The position numbers and the translations under genes were made by a program. From positions 1-64,000 of the forward strand of contig JADFLR010000012.1 in assembly GCA_022564295.1 (NCBI GenBank): a stretch of DNA of 64,000 nucleotides, given 5' to 3'. The DNA comes from Bacteroidota bacterium. Lineage in GTDB: Bacteria > Bacteroidota > Ignavibacteria > Ignavibacteriales > Ignavibacteriaceae. This document shows positions 1-6,846 of the stretch, piece after piece. Below the pieces are notes generated by a model. That model did no database searches, was not told the origin of the DNA, and worked only from the letters and a program-made list of their open reading frames with translations. How positions within the stretch are numbered: the first letter of the stretch is position 1; each line of letters starts with the position of its first letter.

Positions 1-34
1 ACCGCTTACCATTTAAATTATAATCTATTATAAT

Positions 35-199
35 CTAACGAGTACGCTTACCAGCTTTAATATCTTTACAAGCTTTGCAAAGCTTTCTTCCACTTGTCCC
101 CTTCTTCCTTTTCTTAACACCTTTTCCTGATGAACACGAACCATAAATGTGATAGACTTTACTATCTGCCGAATGAAATGGTGATATTTGTTTTGCCAT
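35..199 (-). CDS. small basic Cys-containing protein, unknown function
   Basis: A 54-residue open frame that I do not recognise. It starts MAKQISPFHSADSK and has Cys at residue 22 and a C-x2-C pair at 41/44, with a Lys/Arg-rich stretch (residues 26-39) and a Lys/Arg-rich end. The start is well supported: an AGGAG Shine-Dalgarno sequence lies about ten bases upstream of the ATG. The basic composition and paired cysteines suggest a small zinc- or nucleic-acid-binding protein, but this is inference. It stands alone, divergent from the M1 aminopeptidase. Confidence 0.6.
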   Translation of the reverse strand: MAKQISPFHSADSKVYHIYGSCSSGKGVKKRKKGTSGRKLCKACKDIKAGKRTR

Positions 200-415
200 A
201 ATAGGTTCTCCTAGAATTGTTTATTAATAGTTAAAATATATCTGTGATATATTAAGATTAACTTAACTATTTTATCTGAATATTAAAACGGTTCTTGAAG
301 TTATACTACCAATAAAAAAACTGACTATGTTATAAAGAAGTGGGAGGGGAAGTTGAATAATAGTGGGAGATGGTAAATGTGTTTGAATACATTTGTAATA
401 ACATACTTTACTGTT

Positions 416-429
416 TAATTTGCAAATTA
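416..429. promoter_or_regulatory. 14-bp perfect palindrome upstream of the M1 aminopeptidase
   Basis: TAATTTGCAAATTA is perfectly self-complementary and sits about 46 bases before the aminopeptidase start. A dimeric repressor or activator site is one reading; chance in AT-rich DNA is another. No promoter boxes could be fixed confidently beside it. Confidence 0.25.
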
Positions 430-475
430 GACGCATTGTGTTTATTGAGACGTTAGCACAAATTAAAGGCATCAA

Positions 476-2329
476 ATGAGAAAATTATTTATCATATTGA
501 GTTGTACAATACTATTTTTAACAGGTTGCACCACCCCTAAACAAGAAAAATCTGCATTAAAATATGTTGATGAGCCGCATTCATATGCACAACCAAACGA
601 AGCCGTAATTACGCATTTAGATTTGGATATTGTGGTAGATTTTGATCGGGAAATCATTAACGGAAAAGCAACCTATAAAATTGAAAACAACAATTCGTTA
701 CAAATAATTTTAGATTCAAAATTTTTAAAAATTGAAAAAGTTTATGCAGATGGAAATGAAACTGAATTTTTACTCGGAGATTTTGACGAACAACTTGGAC
801 AACCGTTAAAAATTAATATAGGAAAAGAGACAAAAAACATAACAGTTTACTATAGCACAACTGATAAAACAGAAGCATTACAATGGTTAAGCCCACAACA
901 AACAGCAGATAAAACACATCCATTTTTATTCACCCAGGGTGAAGCAATATTAACCAGAACCTGGATTCCAATTCAAGACAGCCCTCAAATTAAGCTTACT
1001 TATAATGCAACGGTTAAAGTTCCGTCAGAATTGATGGCTGTTATGAGTGCTGAAAATCCGAAGAAAAAAAATTACAATGGAGAATATCATTTTAAAATGC
1101 AGCAACCAATATCTCCATATTTAATTGCTCTGGCAGTAGGTGACATTGAGTATAAAGCCATCAGTAACAGAACCGGGATTTATGCCGAAAAATCAATGGT
1201 TGACAAGGTACATTATGAGTTTTCAGATATGGAAAAAATGGTTTCATCAGCCGAAAAATTATACGGAAAATACGTCTGGGAACAATTTGATGTGATTGTA
1301 TTACCTCCAAGTTTTCCTTTTGGTGGAATGGAGAACCCTCGATTAACATTTGCAACGCCAACAGTTATTGCAGGAGATAAAAGTTTGACTTCACTTGTCG
1401 CGCATGAATTAGCACACTCTTGGTCAGGAAATTTAGTAACAAACGCAACCTGGGACGATTTTTGGCTCAATGAAGGATTTACTGTTTATTTTGGAATACG
1501 TATTATGGAAGCGTTGTATGGCAAAGATAGAGCGGATATGTTGGCGCTTATTGATAGACAAGATTTGGATGAAGAATTGGAGAGATTCAAAGATACTCCT
1601 GATGAAACAAAATTAAAACTCAATTTAAAAGGACGCAATCCAGATGATGGAATGAATAGTATTGCGTATAACAAAGGATATCTGTTTTTGAGAACTTTAG
1701 AAGAAACTGTTGGGCGTGAAAAGTTTGACGAATTCTTAAAAAAATATTTTCAGAAACATGCATTTTCAACAATGACTACCGAAAAATTTGTTGCATATTT
1801 AAGCGAGAATTTGTTAGAAAAAAACCAAATTACATTTAATACTGATGAGTGGATTTACACAGCAGGAGTTCCGGGTAATCAGGCAATTATTAAGTCAGAT
1901 AAATTTGACAACGTGGAAAAAGAACTCAAACAATTCATAGAAAGTAATGCAGTAACAACGGATGTTACCAGGAATTGGACAACACAAGAATGGGTGCATT
2001 TCGTTCGTAATTTCCCAAGTGATATGGAGCAAAAACATTTAGCGATGTTTGATAAAGCATTTGACTTAACCAATTCAACCAATTCTTACATTGCGATGGT
2101 TTGGTACGAACAAGCTGTAAATTACGATTATCATGGAAATAATGTGGATGCTAAGATTGAAAACTTCTTGATTAATGTTGGACGCCGTTGGTACGTTTCA
2201 ACGATTTATAAAGCATATAAAAGAAGCGATAAAGTAAAAGAAGCATTAATTATTTATAATAAAGCACGTCCAAATTATCATTCAGTTACAGCAAATACAA
2301 TCGATGATTTGTTAGGTTTTCAGAAGTGA
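476..2329 (+). CDS. M1 family zinc aminopeptidase lipoprotein (leukotriene A4 hydrolase-like)
   Basis: A 617-residue peptidase expected to remove N-terminal residues from peptides in the periplasm or at the outer membrane. A lipoprotein signal ends in LFLTGC with the lipidated Cys at 18. The exopeptidase motif GGMEN is at 283-287, the zinc motif HELAH at 310-314, and the third zinc ligand Glu at 333 in the NEGF motif, which is the M1 HExxH-x18-E spacing. The aminopeptidase-B/LTA4H type of N-terminal half (LWLSPQQT, FTQGEAI, TRTWIP) and the helical C-terminal domain point to the LTA4 hydrolase branch. The length matches that branch. No strong Shine-Dalgarno sequence is visible. The gene lies alone, followed by a hairpin region and the GNAT gene. 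Confidence 0.93.
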   Translation: MRKLFIILSCTILFLTGCTTPKQEKSALKYVDEPHSYAQPNEAVITHLDLDIVVDFDREIINGKATYKIENNNSLQIILDSKFLKIEKVYADGNETEFLLGDFDEQLGQPLKINIGKETKNITVYYSTTDKTEALQWLSPQQTADKTHPFLFTQGEAILTRTWIPIQDSPQIKLTYNATVKVPSELMAVMSAENPKKKNYNGEYHFKMQQPISPYLIALAVGDIEYKAISNRTGIYAEKSMVDKVHYEFSDMEKMVSSAEKLYGKYVWEQFDVIVLPPSFPFGGMENPRLTFATPTVIAGDKSLTSLVAHELAHSWSGNLVTNATWDDFWLNEGFTVYFGIRIMEALYGKDRADMLALIDRQDLDEELERFKDTPDETKLKLNLKGRNPDDGMNSIAYNKGYLFLRTLEETVGREKFDEFLKKYFQKHAFSTMTTEKFVAYLSENLLEKNQITFNTDEWIYTAGVPGNQAIIKSDKFDNVEKELKQFIESNAVTTDVTRNWTTQEWVHFVRNFPSDMEQKHLAMFDKAFDLTNSTNSYIAMVWYEQAVNYDYHGNNVDAKIENFLINVGRRWYVSTIYKAYKRSDKVKEALIIYNKARPNYHSVTANTIDDLLGFQK

Positions 2330-2489
2330 GAATTAAAACAACGGTTTATTCAGAATGTCGAACACACAAACAAATGAAATACTTATTATATTTTTCTAAA
2401 CAGAAAACCATTTCGGCTTAAGAAGAGATGTCTATAAATATTGATAGATGGAAATAGAAGCAATAGAAAAATGACTATAACAAAAAAAT

Positions 2490-2531
2490 AAACTGCATTC
2501 CGCCAGAGGCGGACACGGTAAAACGCAGTTT
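2490..2531. repeat. nested palindromic element with TCCGCC-AGA-GGCGGA core
   Basis: Outer arms AAACTGC (2490-2496) and GCAGTTT (2525-2531) enclose a perfect GC-rich hairpin, TCCGCC/GGCGGA (2499-2504 and 2508-2513, 3-base loop). The core contrasts with the AT-rich surroundings. Short GC-rich palindromes of this kind occur as dispersed repeats in Bacteroidota-type genomes (general knowledge). It could also stop transcription after the aminopeptidase, although there is no clean T-run. Confidence 0.5.
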
Positions 2532-2563
2532 ATTCAAGTGGCAACAAGCAGATAGAACATATT

Positions 2564-3184
2564 ATGAAAAATTGGATAGAACACCCAATGAACATAGATG
2601 GAGAAATAATCAACCTAACTTCTTTAGAAAAAGATCACATTATTGAACTGGAAAAATTAGCCAAAGACAAAAGAATTTGGGAACACTATACAATGGATGG
2701 AACCAACTCTGAAAAACTTATTTCGGCTTTTAGTGAGGCAATAATGGAGCGAGAAAATGGAACTCAATTTCCTTTTGTGATTTTTCACAAACTTGAGAAT
2801 AGAATTATTGGGAGTACGAGATTATTAGATATACAAGAAAAACATCTCAAATTAGAAATTGGCTGGACCTGGTTAGATCCTAACTTTTGGGGAACAGCTG
2901 TAAATTTGGAATGTAAATTATTATTGTTAACATTTTGTTTTGAAACATTAAAAACAACTCGAGTTCAATTTAAAACAGATGAAAGAAATTTGCGTTCAAG
3001 AAGGGCAATTAAAAAAATTGGTGGCCAGTTTGAAGGCATATTACGACATGATATGTTAAGAGATAATGGAACAAATAGAAATTCTGCTTCATACAGTATT
3101 ATTGACAAAGAATGGGTATATACCAAGCAAATAATTATTGAACAATTTGAAAATAAGAAAAAGCCAGCTGCTAACAACGTGTGA
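2564..3184 (+). CDS. GNAT family N-acetyltransferase (RimJ/RimL-like)
   Basis: A 206-residue protein with the acetyl-CoA-dependent acetyltransferase fold of the Acetyltransf_3 / RimJ-RimL type. The substrate cannot be told. The signs are the central strand LEIGWTWLDPNFWGTAVN, the segment TTRVQFKTDERNLRSRRAIKKIG that matches the family's N-xx-S-xxx-I/V-x-KxG region, and the following FEGILR. The last codons and stop lie inside an attC-like inverted repeat (3170-3222), so the C-terminal ANNV may be encoded by the recombination site. GNAT genes are common integron cassette cargo. The start at 2564 has no strong Shine-Dalgarno sequence. Confidence 0.85.
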   Translation: MKNWIEHPMNIDGEIINLTSLEKDHIIELEKLAKDKRIWEHYTMDGTNSEKLISAFSEAIMERENGTQFPFVIFHKLENRIIGSTRLLDIQEKHLKLEIGWTWLDPNFWGTAVNLECKLLLLTFCFETLKTTRVQFKTDERNLRSRRAIKKIGGQFEGILRHDMLRDNGTNRNSASYSIIDKEWVYTKQIIIEQFENKKKPAANNV

Positions 3185-3222
3185 AACCAACTTAAAACAG
3201 GTTTTTACACAAGACCGTTGGC
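3170..3222 (+). other. short attC-like recombination site
   Basis: The outer arms GCTAAC (3170-3175) and GTTGGC (3217-3222) pair with one G-T wobble. The inner arms GTGT+AAACC (3179-3188) and GGTTT+ACAC (3200-3210) also pair. The layout R''-L''-loop-L'-R', with total length near 53 bases and the right end ACCGTTGGC, resembles a minimal integron attC. The right box departs from GTTRRRY at its last positions, so the match is imperfect. It sits exactly at the 3' end of the GNAT gene, as an attC of that cassette should. A terminator is unlikely because no T-run follows. Confidence 0.5.
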
Positions 3223-3251
3223 GGAAATAATAATTAACCAAATAAAACATT

Positions 3252-3650
3252 ATGAAAGAACTTAAGGAAGAAACTTCAACTCAGAAATTATATTGGGATA
3301 GTGAAAACGAGATTGTGTGGGGCGAACTGTTTGCTGATATAAAAACAAAAAAGCTTGCTAAAGAGAATATTGATGCACAGGAGAGAATTCGTGATAGCAT
3401 GAATAAAGAGAAAACTCGTGTTATTATAGATATGACCGCAGTATTTGAGATATCAAAAGAGGCGAGAGATTACTTCGCTAATGAAAGAACAGCTTCCATT
3501 CAACGTGCAACAGCATTACTGATCGGCTCGGTAGTAAGTAGAACAATCGGAAACTTCTTCCTGGGCCTGAACAAACCTATTACTCCTACCAAATTGTTTA
3601 CAGATCCACAGGAAGCGATTAAATGGTTACGTACGTTCAGCGATGAGTGA
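3252..3650 (+). CDS. STAS/SpoIIAA-like protein (DUF7793-type)
   Basis: A 132-residue soluble protein. The pattern VIIDMTAVFEISKEARDYF, followed by ALLIGSVVSRTIGNFFLGLNKP and a final LFTDPQEAIKWL, is that of the STAS/SpoIIAA-like family often written next to histidine kinases, with an alternating beta-alpha fold and a conserved N-F-F-L-G-L-N-K segment. No obvious enzymatic residues are seen. The frame overlaps the next gene by eight bases (3643-3650), which implies translational coupling. Its likely role is a regulatory or anchoring partner of that kinase. It begins 30 bases after the attC-like site. Confidence 0.75.
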   Translation: MKELKEETSTQKLYWDSENEIVWGELFADIKTKKLAKENIDAQERIRDSMNKEKTRVIIDMTAVFEISKEARDYFANERTASIQRATALLIGSVVSRTIGNFFLGLNKPITPTKLFTDPQEAIKWLRTFSDE

Positions 3651-4500
3651 GCCGCAATTTGATGAACGATTGGATGCCGTGCTGTCGATGCTGAAAAGCA
3701 TCGCTTCTCTGGACTTTACCAGGAAGCTAAAACTAAGCAGTAAAGCAGACAAGATTGATGCTGTTGCTGCCGGCCTGAATATGCTGAGCGAAGAGTTGAA
3801 ATCGAATGTGATCAAAAGGACAGAGCTGGAAGAAATTAACAAAAATCTTGAGAGATTTGCCTCCATCGCAGCACACGATATGAAATCCCCATTGAGCGCA
3901 TTAGTATCATTAACCAACTTGCTTGAAGATGAACTGCAAGACCATCCCAACAAGCAAGTTGTGGAGTATCTCGATATGTTGAGAGTAACAAACAACAAAA
4001 TGAACAAACTGATCATGGGCATTCTTGAGTACTCTAAAACTACATTAACTGTAAGGCAGATGCTGAAGATTGACCTTGGCAAGTTGTTCCATAAAGCGGC
4101 AGCCCTATATAGCACAAATGAATGGGTTGTAATAAGCATTGGAGAGGGAATGCCCGTGGTTCAGCATTCTGAAACCGCGCTTACACAAATCATCAATAAC
4201 CTGTTAGACAATGCTGTCAAATACAACGACAAGGAAATCTGCCAAATAGAAATACAATGCACTGACCAGGGCGATCAATACGTAATTTCCATTGCAGATA
4301 ACGGTCCGGGAATACTTCCGGATGATCGTGAAAAGATATTTGACTTGTTTGAGAACCTTAAGACAGAAAGAGAAAACAGCATAGGAATTGGATTAGCAAC
4401 CGTAAAGAAGATTGTAACTGATACCAACGGTCGAATATGGGTTGAGCCATCAGAAAATCAGGGCGCAAAGTTCGTGTTTACAATAAAGAAAGAAGATTAA
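3643..4500 (+). CDS. histidine kinase without an N-terminal sensor domain
   Basis: A 285-residue cytosolic kinase. After about 70 residues of helix, the HisKA motif AAHDMKSPLSAL places the phospho-accepting His at 78. The HATPase domain follows with the N box (NNLLDNAVKYND), G1 (DNGPGI), F box (IFDLFENL) and G2 (GIGLATVKKI). There is no membrane segment, PAS or GAF domain, so the input presumably comes through the STAS-like protein whose gene overlaps its start. No response regulator is adjacent; the target is unknown. Local base composition is somewhat richer in GC than the flanks, which would fit transfer. Confidence 0.9.
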   Translation: MSEPQFDERLDAVLSMLKSIASLDFTRKLKLSSKADKIDAVAAGLNMLSEELKSNVIKRTELEEINKNLERFASIAAHDMKSPLSALVSLTNLLEDELQDHPNKQVVEYLDMLRVTNNKMNKLIMGILEYSKTTLTVRQMLKIDLGKLFHKAAALYSTNEWVVISIGEGMPVVQHSETALTQIINNLLDNAVKYNDKEICQIEIQCTDQGDQYVISIADNGPGILPDDREKIFDLFENLKTERENSIGIGLATVKKIVTDTNGRIWVEPSENQGAKFVFTIKKED

Positions 4501-4513
4501 ACTACCGGCAACA

Positions 4514-4537
4514 ACCCCCACCCTTCATTTTGGGGGT
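4514..4537 (+). terminator. hairpin after the histidine kinase gene
   Basis: ACCCCCA (4514-4520) and TGGGGGT (4531-4537) form a perfect 7-bp stem with a 10-base loop, 13 bases after the kinase stop. No T-run follows on the plus strand, so termination is only plausible. Confidence 0.35.
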
Positions 4538-4570
4538 GTATGGGGGTCAATCAGGTTGAAAAAATCTAAT

Positions 4571-4604
4571 AAAAAACCCCTGCTTAATAACATTGGCAGG
4601 GGTT
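4571..4604 (-). terminator. intrinsic terminator of the former T9SS protein gene
   Basis: AACCCCTGC (4575-4583) and GCAGGGGTT (4596-4604) form a perfect 9-bp stem. Read on the minus strand it is followed by six T residues (complement of 4571-4576). It lies 27 bases past the stop codon of the truncated sorting-domain frame, so the tail of the lost gene still carries its terminator. Confidence 0.8.
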
Positions 4605-4630
4605 GGGGAAACAACAATAAGTTGTTGAAC

Positions 4631-4882
4631 TTACTTCATCAACATCATCTTCTTAGTCTCAACAAAATTTCCTGCTTGTAACCTGTAGAAGTAGATTCCA
4701 CTTGGTAAAGTTGTTGCATTGAACTCAATTTCATAACTACCCGCAGGTATTTCTTCATTAATGAGAGCTACAATCTCATTTCCCAATACATCATAAACTT
4801 TCAGAGTAACAAAACTTAATTCTGGAATTGAATATTTTATTGTAGTAGCTGGATTGAAAGGATTGGGGTAGTTCTGAATCAA
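4631..4882 (-). pseudogene. decapitated T9SS type A sorting domain
   Basis: About 83 codons encode only the C-terminal secretion tail: QNYPNPFNPATTI, then VYDVLGNEI, then LPSGIYFYRLQAGNF and the final TKKMMLMK. Normally this follows a signal peptide and a large exported domain. Here a TAG stands directly before the first codon (a TTG at 4880-4882), and no signal sequence or cargo exists upstream. The piece is best read as the surviving 3' end of a deleted secreted-protein gene, with its terminator intact. The break lies about 90 bases from the attC-like site at 4975-5105, so the gene may have been cut during cassette insertion or a deletion. Confidence 0.8.
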
Positions 4883-4974
4883 CTATACTACAAGAATGAA
4901 ATAAAACAAAGAAGATTAACAACAATATGGATTTTATATTTTCTCCATTCACCTTATTTCTGATCTTCTTGACT

Positions 4975-5105
4975 GCCTAACGCTAATCATAACCTGCGCA
5001 GGGCTTGAACGCAATGAACTTCAATATTTAATCATTACTTCAAAGAATGCTTTGAACGTTCAATTTTCGCTGTGCCCCTGCGTCTGGTTAATGATTTTGT
5101 TAGGC
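4975..5105 (-). other. attC-like site, 131 bp, at the 3' end of the DUF4440 cassette
   Basis: The two ends are exact 7-base complements: GCCTAAC (4975-4981) and GTTAGGC (5099-5105), which fit the integron consensus RYYYAAC / GTTRRRY. The pairing continues inward through an imperfect arm of about 25 bases (CTAATCAT-AACC-TGCGCAGGG against CCCCTGCGTCTGGTTAATGATT). Read on the minus strand, the site starts GCCTAACAAAATC and ends GCGTTAGGC, matching the usual attC polarity with the recombination point in the last box. It begins 45 bases after the stop of the minus-strand DUF4440 gene. The length is similar to Vibrio VCR sites. No integron integrase is visible in this window. Confidence 0.7.
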
Positions 5106-5150
5106 CAAAATACTAACTACTATAAAATCAATTGATTAAATATTGAATTA

Positions 5151-5624
5151 CTACTCTTCTTCTTGCACGGGCATGCTACTATTAAATATGTCTCGGTGCA
5201 TCTTCCATTGACCATTTTCTTTTTTCCAAATAATGATATATTTTCCCTTGTCAAGAACCTGTCCTCCCTCTCCTTTGAGCGTATACTTTGAAATTTCAAT
5301 AGCTGTATTACCGTGACCATCCATTTCAATAATCTCAAGATTAGCCTCTTTGATTCCCATATCTATTAAAGTCTGCCAAAACGTTTGAATTGCTTCCTTA
5401 CCTGTTACAAATTCACTGTTAGGGGGCAATACTTGTCCGTTTTCTGTGTATAGAGCTGCCAAAGCAGCAGCGTCACCCTGACTAAAGGCTGTCATGAAAT
5501 TTTCATTTGCAGAAGCAATTTCATTACGGACTTTTAAATTATCTTCCTCTCTAGGAGCACAATTAATTAAAAGTAACAGCATAATCAGGATAATTGTAAT
5601 TGAATAAATATGATTAAAACGCAT
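5151..5624 (-). CDS. DUF4440 / SnoaL-like lipoprotein
   Basis: A 157-residue exported protein. The signal ends in LLLINC (Cys 22), so it is probably anchored in a membrane facing the periplasm. The mature part has the NTF2-like cone fold pattern of DUF4440/SgcJ proteins: a first helix with ANENFMTAFSQGDAAALAALYTENG, then VTGKEAIQTFWQ, and strands ending YIIIWKKENGQWKMHRDIF. The pocket's ligand is unknown. The start is firm: AGGAGG lies eight bases before the ATG. With the attC-like repeat behind its stop it has the architecture of a single-gene integron cassette. Confidence 0.85.
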   Translation of the reverse strand: MRFNHIYSITIILIMLLLLINCAPREEDNLKVRNEIASANENFMTAFSQGDAAALAALYTENGQVLPPNSEFVTGKEAIQTFWQTLIDMGIKEANLEIIEMDGHGNTAIEISKYTLKGEGGQVLDKGKYIIIWKKENGQWKMHRDIFNSSMPVQEEE

Positions 5625-5879
5625 AGTTCTTTCCTCCTATTTTTGTGTTTACAATACCATAATAATAAAAAATAATTAAATAGTAAACCTTTTACTTTAG
5701 CAACACAACAATTGGCAAAGAATAAATTTATAAAAAATTAATTGAGATTGTCTGCGCCCTTCACACCCACAAAGCCGACGTCCCTTTTGTGTCCCCTACC
5801 CCCTTGAATTTGGTTGAAAATTCTCATCAACTTTCAGGTTAAAAATCTCTATCAAGTCCCTTCATCTCTTTTTCTGTTT

Positions 5880-6113
5880 TCATCCTTGTCCTCCAATTTC
5901 AGAATGTTCTGCATTATAATCATCTTCATCATATTCTTCTAATAGTTTTTCTGCTTTCTCCCGCCAGATTTTTGCAAATGCATCCAGAAATTTTTCTTTA
6001 TCTTCCATTCTGATAATAATATCACAAGTTTTTTTGCCTATATCATATTCCGTGTGACAAAAATATTCTTCTTGATATAATTCATCTAAATCTACTCGAA
6101 ATTTTTTATTCAT
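5880..6113 (-). CDS. small acidic protein, unknown
   Basis: A 77-residue frame, unrecognised. It is strongly acidic (EEYDEDDYNAEHSE near the end) with a probable amphipathic helix FLDAFAKIWREKAEKLLEEY and two cysteines (19 and 30). An AGGA sequence lies about nine bases upstream of the start. It has no signal peptide or membrane segment. It stands alone between the cassette region and the tRNA region. Coding status rests on the ribosome site and plausible composition only. Confidence 0.5.
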   Translation of the reverse strand: MNKKFRVDLDELYQEEYFCHTEYDIGKKTCDIIIRMEDKEKFLDAFAKIWREKAEKLLEEYDEDDYNAEHSEIGGQG

Positions 6114-6390
6114 CTTAAAAATCCTATATACTTTTTATTTGATGTTAAACGTTGCTCCTATTGAAGCTCAATCCATACTTATGAGATTTAATTTGAACAT
6201 TTACTTACAAATTATCAAGACATATAATAATATGTGGATATATGGGAATATCAAAAAAAATTTATCACTATAACCTTTTTAAAATTAATGACTTACAAGG
6301 ACGTGACAAATTGTCTGTTGACTTTGCCAATAAAATTGTTTTATTAGTATGAAGATTCAATAAGGTAAGACTAAATAATGAAATTTATTT

Positions 6391-6454
6391 CGGGAAAGCC
6401 TGAGAGGTCTAATGGGAACTTACTTTCCTTGAATCTACCTCTTGGGCTTTTTCG
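6391..6454 (+). ncRNA. long hairpin, candidate small RNA 3' end or terminator
   Basis: The arms AAAGCCTGAGAGGT (6395-6408) and ACCTCTTGGGCTTT (6437-6450) pair over 14 positions with two G-T wobbles. The stem extends outward to 18 pairs using CGGG / TTCG, and an inner GGGAA/TTTCC stem closes the loop. Five T residues (6448-6452) lie in the 3' arm. A TTGACT-N18-TATTAG promoter-like pair sits roughly 50-70 bases upstream. No gene precedes it on this strand, so an independent short transcript ending here is the simplest reading. No match to tmRNA, SRP or RNase P core motifs was seen. A 26-codon frame also covers it (6378-6458). Confidence 0.4.
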
Positions 6455-6496
6455 TTAATGAGTTCTTAAAAATCTTTTTTGAAATCATTGAGTAGG

Positions 6497-6569
6497 ATTG
6501 ATTACAATTTTGATTACTCAATTCTGATTTTCAAGTAATCAATTAGTAATCAATTCAATTTTTGATTAG
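6497..6569. repeat. TTGATTAC repeat cluster downstream of tRNA-Ser
   Basis: Two direct TTGATTAC units (6498-6505, 6510-6517) face two inverted GTAATCAA units (6535-6542, 6546-6553), followed by a variant TTGATTAG (6562-6569). The arrangement can fold into one long AT-rich hairpin on the 3' side of the tRNA gene. It may be a transcription end region, a binding-site array, or a trace of an element that used the tRNA 3' end. Confidence 0.4.
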
Positions 6570-6654
6570 TCATTGCAAGGAAATTCTTAACTCTTACAGA
6601 AATAAGAAATCCTTCAAATTCTTTACGAATTCAAAGGATTTTCAGTCATTTCAG

Positions 6655-6741
6655 CGGAGAGTCAGGGATTCGAACCCCGGAAGGACTTGCATCCTTAACG
6701 GTTTTCAAGACCGCCGCATTCAACCACTCTGCCAACTCTCC
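6655..6741 (-). tRNA. tRNA-Ser(UGA)
   Basis: An 87-base cloverleaf with a long variable arm. The 5' GGAGAGT acceptor arm pairs with ACTCTCC at the 3' end, with discriminator G. The T arm carries GGTTCGAATCC, and the anticodon loop CTTGAAA gives anticodon TGA (6705-6707). Long variable arm, anticodon and G73 all fit serine. CCA is not encoded. Confidence 0.97.
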
Positions 6742-6846
6742 GAATTTTATCAGTCCATTTATTATCATTTATTTGGGCTACAAATATATGAATACTTATA
6801 TTTTCAACAAAGAGATTTACTTTTATCCACATTTTAGTTTGGCAAA

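Larger units (their letters stand above)
6114..6654. other. 541-bp non-coding region with several inverted repeats
   Basis: I see no convincing protein gene. It holds a 16-bp palindrome ACATAT-AATA-ATATGT (6220-6235), a sigma-70-like pair TTGACT...TATTAG around 6319-6348, a long hairpin with T-run (6391-6454) and an AT-rich cluster of TTGATTAC / GTAATCAA motifs (6497-6569). The hairpin and cluster are listed separately. Confidence 0.6.

Noticed and set aside
2490-2531. attC site behind the M1 aminopeptidase
   Set aside because: The ends do not fit RYYYAAC/GTTRRRY and the core is a simple GC-rich hairpin.
6562-6837. 91-codon plus-strand frame
   Set aside because: It runs through the whole tRNA-Ser gene in antisense and has no ribosome site; the tRNA explains the sequence.
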